From an uncultured Clostridia bacterium (lineage in GTDB: Bacteria; Bacillota; Clostridia; Christensenellales; UBA1242): a DNA stretch of 64,000 nucleotides. The first letter of the stretch is position 1. Every line of letters begins with the position of its first letter. Below are positions 57,599-64,000 of the stretch, one piece after another. The stretch covers positions 1-64,000 of the forward strand of contig CANBBP010000002.1 of assembly GCA_947366895.1 (NCBI GenBank), given 5' to 3'. The notes below the pieces were generated by a model, which did no database searches, had not been told where the DNA came from, and was given only the letters and a program-made list of their open reading frames with translations. The position numbers and the translations under genes were made by a program.

Positions 57599-59686
57599 AT
57601 GAAAGAAAATAATGTATTTACAACAAAAGTAGGAGGCAAAACTCTTACAATTGAAACAGGAAAGTATGCAGAACAAACCAATGGTACTTGTTGGGTTAAA
57701 TGTGGAGAAACTACCGTCCAGGCAAGTGTTACTATGGCAGATTCACCTAGAGATGGAATTGACTTTTTCCCACTAGGAGTTGACTTTGAAGAAAAAATGT
57801 ATTCAGTAGGTAAAATACCTGGTGGATTTAAAAAGAGGGAAGGCAGACCAAGTGATAAGGCAATTTTAACTTCTAGGTTAATAGATAGACCTCTTAGACC
57901 TCTTTTTCCAAAAGGTTTTTATAATGATGTTTCAGTAGTTTGCACTGCTTTATCGGTTGACCCTGATGTTGCTCCAGAGCCTCTTGCTATGATTGCTTCT
58001 TCCGTTGCTTTAACTATATCTGATATTCCTTTTGCAGGCCCTACAGGTTCTGTTGTTGTTGGACTTGTTGATGATAAGTTTATTATTAATCCAGATGCAG
58101 AGCAAAAAGAAAAAAGCAAAATGCATGTAACTGTTAGTGGTACTGAAGAAGCTATTTTAATGGTTGAAGCAGGAGCAAAAGAAGTTAGTGAACAAACTAT
58201 GCTTGATGCTATTATGTTTGCTCATGAAGAAATTAAAAAACTTGTAAAATTCCAGAAAGATATTCAAAGTAAAATTGGTAAAGAAAAAAGGACTGACTTA
58301 CCAATATTTATTCCTGAAGAAGAAATAGATAAAGCAGTTAGAGAATATGCTGACAAAAAATTAGATTTTGCTCTTGACACTTTTGATAGAGTGGAAAGAC
58401 AAACAAGACAAGAAGAATTAAATGAAGATGTATTTAATCATTTTGCAGAGGTTTTTCCTGATAAACAAAAAATGATTGCTGATATTATGTATAAAATGAC
58501 AAAGGAAAAAGTAAGAGCAAAAATATTAAATAAAGGTGTTCGTCCAGATGGAAGAGAACTTAAAGAAATTCGTCCTATTTGGTGCGAAGTGGGTGTTTTA
58601 CCAAGAGTTCATGGTAGTGCAGTTTTTACCCGTGGGCAAACTCAAGTTTTAAATTGTTGCACATTAGGAACTATTGGAGAAGTTCAAAAGTTAGAAGGTC
58701 TTGATGATGAAGATGCAAAAAGATATATTCATCACTATAATATGCCTCCTTATGCAACAGGTGAAGCTCGCCAATTAAAAAGTCCAGGTAGAAGAGAAAT
58801 CGGTCATGGTGCTTTAGCAGAAAGAGCTTTAGAACCTGTTATCCCAACTGAAGAAGAATTTCCATATGCATTAAGACTTGTTAGCGAAGTTTTATCATCA
58901 AATGGTTCATCTTCTATGGCTAGTGTTTGTGGCTCAACTCTTTCTCTTATGGATGCTGGTGTTCAAATTTCATCTCCAGTAGCTGGTATTGCCATGGGAC
59001 TTATTAAAGACACTGAAAGTAATAATGTTGCAGTTTTAAGTGATATACAAGGCATGGAAGATTTCTTAGGTGATATGGACTTTAAAGTTGCTGGTACTGA
59101 AAAAGGGATAACTGCTATACAAATGGATATCAAAATAAAAGGTATCGATAAAAATATTTTAACTACTGCTCTTAACCAAGCTAGAGAAGGAAGAATGCAC
59201 ATTTTAGGAATTATGCTTGATACTATTAAAGAGCCTCGTAAGGAATTATCAAAATATGCACCAAAAATAATTTCATTTAATATAGACCCTGATAAGATAA
59301 GAGAAGTTATTGGTAGCGGTGGAAAAGTTATTAATAAAATTATTGATGAAACTGGTGTTAAAATTGATATAGATGATGATGGCAAAGTATTTATAGCAAC
59401 AAGTGATGATAAAATGGCTCAAAGAGCAAAAGAACTTATTTTAAATATTGCTGCTGACCTTGAAGTAGGAAAAGTTTATGAAGGCAAAGTAGCAAGAGTT
59501 ATGCAATTCGGTGCATTTGTTGAATTTGCTCCTGGAAAGGATGGTATGATACACATTTCAAAACTTTCAAAGGAAAGAGTAGAAAAAGTAACTGATGTTG
59601 TTAATGTTGGAGATATCGTAAAGACTGAAGTAATTAAAATAGATGATAAGGGTAGAGTAGATTTAAAACTTATAGAAAAATTATAA
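57599..59686 (+). CDS. pnp: Polyribonucleotide nucleotidyltransferase
   Basis: 3'-5' phosphorolytic exoribonuclease of mRNA decay. Two RNase PH-like domains: GKIPGGFKKREGRPSDKAIL (first, near 80) and FTRGQTQVLNC with GSTLSLMDAGVQ (second). A C-terminal KH domain (IREVIGSGGKVINKI) and S1 domain (GKVYEGKVARVMQFGAFVE) follow. The length of 695 is normal. AAGGAGA ribosome site. Confidence 0.97.
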   Translation: MKENNVFTTKVGGKTLTIETGKYAEQTNGTCWVKCGETTVQASVTMADSPRDGIDFFPLGVDFEEKMYSVGKIPGGFKKREGRPSDKAILTSRLIDRPLRPLFPKGFYNDVSVVCTALSVDPDVAPEPLAMIASSVALTISDIPFAGPTGSVVVGLVDDKFIINPDAEQKEKSKMHVTVSGTEEAILMVEAGAKEVSEQTMLDAIMFAHEEIKKLVKFQKDIQSKIGKEKRTDLPIFIPEEEIDKAVREYADKKLDFALDTFDRVERQTRQEELNEDVFNHFAEVFPDKQKMIADIMYKMTKEKVRAKILNKGVRPDGRELKEIRPIWCEVGVLPRVHGSAVFTRGQTQVLNCCTLGTIGEVQKLEGLDDEDAKRYIHHYNMPPYATGEARQLKSPGRREIGHGALAERALEPVIPTEEEFPYALRLVSEVLSSNGSSSMASVCGSTLSLMDAGVQISSPVAGIAMGLIKDTESNNVAVLSDIQGMEDFLGDMDFKVAGTEKGITAIQMDIKIKGIDKNILTTALNQAREGRMHILGIMLDTIKEPRKELSKYAPKIISFNIDPDKIREVIGSGGKVINKIIDETGVKIDIDDDGKVFIATSDDKMAQRAKELILNIAADLEVGKVYEGKVARVMQFGAFVEFAPGKDGMIHISKLSKERVEKVTDVVNVGDIVKTEVIKIDDKGRVDLKLIEKL

Positions 59687-59709
59687 TTTTTAAATAATTT
59701 ATACTAAAT

Positions 59710-59749
59710 AAAAAAACAAGTAACGTAGATACGTTGCTTGTTTTTTTTG
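59710..59749. terminator. Bidirectional terminator after pnp
   Basis: Stem ACAAGTAACGTA / TACGTTGCTTGT (one G-T pair) flanked by A and T runs. It ends pnp and also the convergent HTH gene. Confidence 0.9.
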
Positions 59750-59861
59750 TATATAATTAAATTATTTTATTTTTAATTTATAATTGTTTTAATTATAAAT
59801 TTTATATTTTGTAATAATTAATGTTTTAAAAAAAATAAAAATTTTTAATTTATATATGTAT

Positions 59862-60095
59862 TTAATAAATTAAAGTAGAAATAAAGGTATTATCATCAGT
59901 TATAAAAAAAGAAATATCAACTTGCATTCCTTTTGCAATTTTAAAAAGTAGGTTAGCACTAACATCACACTTATCTGAAACAACTTTAAAAAAGGAATTT
60001 AAATTTATTTTACATAATTTACAAAACTCTTTTTCGGTTATGTTTTTGTTTTTAAGAAACTTATATATTTTATCTTTAAAATCTAATGTGTACAT
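59862..60095 (-). CDS. Small HTH (XRE-like) regulator
   Basis: 77-residue protein, essentially one helix-turn-helix: YKFLKNKNITEKEFCKLCKI, then SFFKVVSDKCDVSANLLFKI and MQVDISFF. It is divergent from the tandem HTH pair at 60180 and shares an 84-base intergenic region with it. A minus-strand promoter candidate there is TTGACA, 17 bases, TATTAT. Targets are unknown. Confidence 0.75.
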   Translation of the reverse strand: MYTLDFKDKIYKFLKNKNITEKEFCKLCKINLNSFFKVVSDKCDVSANLLFKIAKGMQVDISFFITDDNTFISTLIY

Positions 60096-60179
60096 ACAAT
60101 ATCCTTATTAATTATAATAATATCTCTATTATAAGATGTCAATAATTTTATCTCATATGTGGAATATTATATATATAAT

Positions 60180-60398
60180 ATGGAAAAAGATATAAGAGAA
60201 ATATTTGCTGGACGAATAAAAGACCTAAGAGAAGAAAAAGGATTATCTTTTCAAAAATTAGAAAATGAAGTTGGAATAAGTCGTTCGGCATTATGTCGTT
60301 TTGAAAATTGTAAGGTAGATGCTAAATCATTTCAAATTGTAAAATTAGCAAAATATTTTGGAGTAACAACTGATTATTTATTAGGTTTAGAAAATTGA
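60180..60398 (+). CDS. XRE-family HTH regulator, first copy of a tandem pair
   Basis: 72 residues: RIKDLREEKGLSFQKLENEV, GISRSALCRFEN, then LAKYFGVTTDYLLGLEN, a minimal SinR/XRE-type DNA-binding domain. I use the ATG at 60180 because it aligns exactly with the start of the second copy; a GTG at 60159 would add seven residues. No good ribosome site is visible. It ends one base before the second copy begins. Confidence 0.85.
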   Translation: MEKDIREIFAGRIKDLREEKGLSFQKLENEVGISRSALCRFENCKVDAKSFQIVKLAKYFGVTTDYLLGLEN

Positions 60399-60399
60399 A

Positions 60400-60618
60400 A
60401 TGGAAAAAGATGTAAAAGAAATTTTTGCAGAACGATTAAAAGATTTAAGAGAGGAGAGAGGGTTGTCTTATGCCCAGTTATCAAAAGAAGTAGGAATAAG
60501 TCATTCTTCACTTTGTAGATGGGAAAATTGTCAAGCTGATGCTAAGGCTTATCAACTTGTTAGTTTAGCAAAATACTTTAAATTAACTTCCGATTATTTA
60601 ATTGGTTTAGAAAATTAA
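60400..60618 (+). CDS. XRE-family HTH regulator, second copy of a tandem pair
   Basis: 72 residues, by my count 49 of them identical to the first copy with no gaps. The recognition-helix region differs (SRSALCRFEN versus SHSSLCRWEN), so the copies may have different DNA preferences or form heterodimers. The start codon is one base after the TGA of the first copy, implying coupled translation. Confidence 0.85.
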   Translation: MEKDVKEIFAERLKDLREERGLSYAQLSKEVGISHSSLCRWENCQADAKAYQLVSLAKYFKLTSDYLIGLEN

Positions 60619-60652
60619 TTATATATAAAAATGTAAAAGATTATAAAAAAAT

Positions 60653-60692
60653 AAAAAAAGAGTAAGAATATTATTTTCTTATTCTTTTTTGT
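60653..60692 (+). terminator. Terminator of the HTH pair
   Basis: 14-pair stem AAAAAGAGTAAGAA / TTCTTATTCTTTTT with one G-T pair and a short loop. Confidence 0.85.
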
Positions 60693-60705
60693 TTATGGTC
60701 AAGCA

Positions 60706-60711
60706 TATAAT
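60706..60711 (+). promoter_or_regulatory. -10 box next to the start codon of the deacetylase gene
   Basis: TATAAT ends 6 bases before the ATG at 60718, and no Shine-Dalgarno is present. No good -35 box is visible, so leaderless transcription is suggested less strongly than at 4992. Confidence 0.45.
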
Positions 60712-60717
60712 TACATT

Positions 60718-61446
60718 ATGAAGATTTTTGGATTTAGTACAAATAATGAAAAACGTTTTATCAATATAACTTGTAATGTAATATTAGGAGTTATTTTAGC
60801 TGTTGTTTTTGGACTTTCTCTTTTTTCACCCGTTTCTAGTGTTGTTAGTGTAGCTAGAGGTAGTGCTATTTATAATGGAAATAGAGACAATAAAAATGTT
60901 ACCTTAATGATTAATGTGTATTGGGGCACAGAATATCTTGATAGTATGTTAAAAACTTTAAAAAGCAATGATGTAAAAACTACTTTTTTTGTTGGTGGTT
61001 GTTGGGTTGCTAAAAATAATGATATGCTTAAAAAAATTCATGAAGAAGGTCATGAAATTGCAAGTCATGGGTATAATCATAAAGACCATGCCAAGTTAAC
61101 CGCACAACAAAATCAAGATGAAATTTATGTTACTCATGAATTGGTAAAAAGTTTGTTAGGTGTAGAAATGAATTTATTTGCACCTCCTTCAGGTAGTTTT
61201 AACGATAGTACATTAACTATTGCTAGTGCTTTAGGTTATAAAACTATTATGTGGTCAAGAGATACTATTGATTGGCGAGATAAAGATGAAGACTTAATTT
61301 ATAAAAGAGCAGTTGAAAAAACTATTGGAGGCGATTTAATTTTAATGCACCCTACAGAAAAAACAGCCCTTGCTTTAGATAGAATAATAAAAGGAATAAA
61401 AAACAAAGGTTTAAATTTAGTTACAGTTAGTGAAAACTTAGCATAA
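60718..61446 (+). CDS. ylxY: YlxY-like polysaccharide deacetylase family protein
   Basis: NodB-homology domain protein of 242 residues with an N-terminal membrane anchor (about 17-43), so it is predicted extracytoplasmic. Motif 2 is present (ASHGYNHKDH). Motif 1, normally TFDDG with the catalytic base Asp and a metal ligand, reads LMINVYWGTE and has no Asp. APPSGSFND and the late ILMHPT fit motifs 3-5. Placement between pnp and an M16 peptidase gene is the arrangement of ylxY in Bacillus. Activity is doubtful or altered. Confidence 0.82.
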   Translation: MKIFGFSTNNEKRFINITCNVILGVILAVVFGLSLFSPVSSVVSVARGSAIYNGNRDNKNVTLMINVYWGTEYLDSMLKTLKSNDVKTTFFVGGCWVAKNNDMLKKIHEEGHEIASHGYNHKDHAKLTAQQNQDEIYVTHELVKSLLGVEMNLFAPPSGSFNDSTLTIASALGYKTIMWSRDTIDWRDKDEDLIYKRAVEKTIGGDLILMHPTEKTALALDRIIKGIKNKGLNLVTVSENLA

Positions 61447-61495
61447 AGATGTTTTTTAATTTAATAATATTTATTTAAAAAAGATGTTTTTTAAT
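61445..61495 (+). repeat. 16-base direct repeat after ylxY
   Basis: AAAGATGTTTTTTAAT occurs at 61445-61460 and 61480-61495. Its meaning is unknown; no terminator stem is formed. Confidence 0.5.
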
Positions 61496-61623
61496 AACAT
61501 AAATAATCTTAAATACTAGCTTTAAAAAATTTGTATAAAAAATTTTTAAAAAGTACCTTAAAAATATTTTAGAAAATTTTAAAAATTGGTATAATTATTG
61601 TATAAAACGAGGAGTTGTATATC

Positions 61624-62889
61624 ATGAAGCCTGTATTTAAACAATATGACAATGGATTAAGATTAGTATTTAAAAAAGTTGAGGCAAATAAACCTGCCTG
61701 TTTATATATTGCTGTTGATGTTGGAAGTTGTAAAGAAACAGATAGTAATAGTGGCATATCGCATTTTATTGAACATTTAAATTTTAAAGGTACTTCCAAA
61801 CGTACTGCCAAACAAATATGTACAGAGTTAGAAGAAATAGGGGCAAATGCTAATGCGTTTACTTCAAAAACTTCCACTTGTTTTTTTGCTAATTGCTTGA
61901 ATGAAAAATTTGAAGAATGTTTAGAAATTTTATCTGATATGGTATTTAATTCTAAATATGATGAAGCAGAGATAAAAAAAGAAAGACAAGTAATTTTTGA
62001 AGAAATAGACATGTATGATGATGACCCTGAAAGTGTTGCCTACGAAGAATTTTGTAAAAATTTTTATGCGGGGTCTCCTTTGCAAAGGGCTATAATAGGA
62101 ACAAAAGAAAGTTTAAATAGAATAAAACAAAAAGACATTATTGAATATGTAAAAACTCATTATATTCCACAAAATATAGTTGTTTCTGTTGTTGGAGATT
62201 TTTCATTAGCTTATGTTGAAAAACTAATTAAAAAATATATAAGCAAAAAATTTACTAAAAAGGCCGAAGTAGAAAAGAAACTTAAATCGCAAGTGATAAT
62301 TCCTGATAAAAGTTTTAGTTTTGTTAAAAAAGATATTCAACAAACTCAAGTTGTTTTAGGGTTCCCTTGTGGTAATATTTATAGTGAAGAAAAAATGGCT
62401 TATAATTTGTTTACTTTTATTTTTGGTGGGGGAATGGGTTCTCGCCTTTTCCAAAAAGTAAGGGAAGAAAATGGACTTGTTTACAGTATTAGTTGTTCAC
62501 CTGAATTGTATGAATTTGGTGGTTCGGTTGTAATATCTTTTGGTACAAATGCTACAAATCAGGTTAAGGCTATTGAAATTATTAAAGCAGAAATTGATAA
62601 TCTTGTTTCTAATGGCTTTACTGAAAGTGAACTATTAAGAGCTAAAACTTTTTGTAAAAGTCTTATTATTTCTGGTTTTGAAACTTGCTCTAGTATGGCT
62701 AAATCTAATGCTAGCAACATTTTAACCTTTAATAGGTTAATTCCTATTGAAGAAAGACTTGAAAGTATTGAAAAAGTTACTTTAGAAGACCTTAATAGAA
62801 TAATTGAAAAAATATTTAACTATGGTAATGTTTGCGGTAGTGCAGTTTCTAATAAACCTAATGAAGAACTATTTGAAGTATTTAATTAA
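61624..62889 (+). CDS. mlpA: M16 zinc metallopeptidase (MlpA-like)
   Basis: Insulinase-family protease of the type encoded after ylxY in Bacillota. The inverted zinc motif His47-x2-Glu50-His51 (SHFIEHLNFKGT) and the distal Glu127 in ERQVIFEEIDM are intact, so it should be active. The C-terminal half has the inactive paralogous domain with RLFQKVREENGLVYSI. The length of 421 is standard for single-chain M16B. The start is the ATG at 61624, 9 bases after GAGGAG; a TTG at 61615 is unlikely. Confidence 0.92.
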   Translation: MKPVFKQYDNGLRLVFKKVEANKPACLYIAVDVGSCKETDSNSGISHFIEHLNFKGTSKRTAKQICTELEEIGANANAFTSKTSTCFFANCLNEKFEECLEILSDMVFNSKYDEAEIKKERQVIFEEIDMYDDDPESVAYEEFCKNFYAGSPLQRAIIGTKESLNRIKQKDIIEYVKTHYIPQNIVVSVVGDFSLAYVEKLIKKYISKKFTKKAEVEKKLKSQVIIPDKSFSFVKKDIQQTQVVLGFPCGNIYSEEKMAYNLFTFIFGGGMGSRLFQKVREENGLVYSISCSPELYEFGGSVVISFGTNATNQVKAIEIIKAEIDNLVSNGFTESELLRAKTFCKSLIISGFETCSSMAKSNASNILTFNRLIPIEERLESIEKVTLEDLNRIIEKIFNYGNVCGSAVSNKPNEELFEVFN

Positions 62890-63004
62890 TTTTTATTTGA
62901 TTTTAAATATCATTTTATTATTTAATTTTAAGATTTATATTAAATTAAATTATTATAAACCCTATTAAATAAAATTTTATTTAACTTATTTAACTCTTAA
63001 ATAT

Positions 63005-63033
63005 TTGAGTTTAAATTATTAGTATGTTATAAT
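63005..63033 (+). promoter_or_regulatory. Promoter of the ftsK/spoIIIE-like gene
   Basis: TTGAGT (63005-63010), 17 bases, TATAAT (63028-63033), giving a leader of about 60 bases. Confidence 0.65.
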
Positions 63034-63101
63034 TTTAAAATAGATTTTTATGCCAAAAAAATATTTGCAAAAGAACGAGAAATAAGGAGAATTATTTACT
63101 T

Positions 63102-64000
63102 TTGGAAACTATTAAAAGAGAAAGAAAAGGAATAAGTATTAAAACAAAAAAGCAGATTGCTATTGCTTCTATAGTATTATCTTGCTTATTGTTTATTTTT
63201 ACAACTTTTGAATTTGTTTACCCTGTAAAAGCTTTTTTACTAGGGATTTTTGGCTTTATGATTTATCCTGTATTGCTTCTTGTGATTTTGTTTTGTATTG
63301 CTGTTTTAACTGGTAGGAAATTTGTTTATTCAATTAAATATATAGTTTATTTATTTCTTTGTTATTTTTTCTTTGTATGTATTTTACACATTTGCGTAAC
63401 AGGGTTTAAGGGTGGAGATTTATCTTATGGTAATTATCTTATTTCTTGTTATAAATCGGTTTATACCCCAGGTGGATTGTTAGTTGGTATTTTTACTTAT
63501 CCTATAACAGGATTATTGCATGCTGTAGCTGGTATTGTAGTTTATTCTATATTGTTTATAATATCCTTATATTTTATAATTTCTTATCTTGATGGTATTA
63601 AACAAGGAAAGATTAAACCTCCAGAACCAAAAAATTATTCTAATTTTAATAAAATAGCAACAGATATTCAAGAAAGTGAAAGAGAAGAAAAAGTTATTTC
63701 AGAAAATAAAGAAGTTGAGGACCAACCTGTAACTGCTTTAAAATTGGAAGAAGAAAAAACTTTAAAGAAAATTAATGATGAAGAAGATGTTGACATTTTT
63801 ATTAAAGATGAAACTTTACAAGATGAAGAAGTAAATTTAGCAAAAGAGAGATTAGGCTTAATTTCAAAATCAAATAATAATGAAGATGAGGAAGAACCTC
63901 CAAAAAGTAGATTATTTTCTAAACCTGAAGAAGACAACTGGAAAACTAGAGCTATGGTTACTCCAAAAGAAGATAAACCTCAAAAAATTGTTTATGATAA
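63102..64000 (+). CDS. FtsK/SpoIIIE-type DNA translocase, N-terminal part
   Basis: Open frame of 299 codons running off the right edge. Four predicted membrane helices (about residues 20-40, 47-72, 80-100 and 130-165) with TPGGLLVGIFTYPITGLL between the last two are the pattern of the FtsK/SpoIIIE membrane domain. An acidic linker (Glu/Lys-rich, about 180-299) follows. The RecA-like motor and gamma domains would lie outside the window, so the call rests on the membrane domain and the position after mlpA. The start is TTG with AGGAGA 13 bases upstream. Confidence 0.72.
   Translation, partial: METIKRERKGISIKTKKQIAIASIVLSCLLFIFTTFEFVYPVKAFLLGIFGFMIYPVLLLVILFCIAVLTGRKFVYSIKYIVYLFLCYFFFVCILHICVTGFKGGDLSYGNYLISCYKSVYTPGGLLVGIFTYPITGLLHAVAGIVVYSILFIISLYFIISYLDGIKQGKIKPPEPKNYSNFNKIATDIQESEREEKVISENKEVEDQPVTALKLEEEKTLKKINDEEDVDIFIKDETLQDEEVNLAKERLGLISKSNNNEDEEEPPKSRLFSKPEEDNWKTRAMVTPKEDKPQKIVYD

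Noticed and set aside
61445..61495. 16-base direct repeat considered as attachment-site duplication
   Set aside because: Only 19 bases separate the copies, nothing is inserted between them, and there is no integrase nearby.

Overview
The window is a very AT-rich bacterial chromosome segment, most likely from an anaerobic, uncultured-type member of the Clostridia (Bacillota). Supporting signs are an oxygen-sensitive class III ribonucleotide reductase with its radical-SAM activase, formate-THF ligase, DegV and FloA proteins, a complete ruvC-ruvA-ruvB set (ruvC is usual in Clostridia and missing from most Bacilli), separate secD and secF genes, and the Bacillota gene order rpsO-pnp-ylxY-mlpA-ftsK/spoIIIE. 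Several genes end in TGA, so the standard code is used. I see no rRNA, tRNA, CRISPR array, insertion sequence or prophage. The lineage is an inference from gene content only.

Layout. 1-4831: the 5' part of a giant RHS/YD-repeat protein on the minus strand, whose C-terminal tip lies outside the window. 4992-14372: a plus-strand run of small enzymes, including a hypoxanthine-DNA glycosylase, DUF1015 protein, three GNATs, peptidase E-like, Nudix, HAD, a cytidylate-kinase-like protein, TfoX-N, DHH phosphoesterase and RdgB. One minus-strand pseudouridine synthase lies inside the run. 14693-18954: a minus-strand amino-sugar cluster (stand-alone GlmU acetyltransferase half, then glmM, then glmS). 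19136-23513: fhs, two tiny minus-strand genes, DegV and a PflX-like radical SAM protein. 23693-35660: a 1013-residue membrane-anchored hendecad coiled-coil protein, a patatin, a ComEC-like metallohydrolase, nrdD-nrdG, flotillin-like FloA, an Asn-rich anchored protein and a SUFU-domain protein.

35819-54133: the widespread ruvCAB-queA-tgt-yajC-secDF-recJ neighbourhood. It is split between queA and tgt by a minus-strand block containing a SIMPL protein and a polyamine ABC operon (regulator-potA-potB-potC-potD). The operon has a consensus promoter and a nested inverted repeat just downstream of it. 54352-56879: a two-gene unit of unknown function whose first product carries a zincin-like HExxH motif. 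57207-64000: rpsO-pnp-ylxY-mlpA-ftsK/spoIIIE, interrupted by three small HTH regulators, two of them tandem duplicates.

The best candidates for something undescribed are the HExxH protein with its 98-residue partner, the hendecad protein near FloA, and the separated GlmU acetyltransferase. Next come the Shine-Dalgarno-masking leader of rpsO, the duplicated HTH pair and the likely leaderless genes at 4992 and 60718. All protein assignments come from reading motifs by eye; no database search was run.
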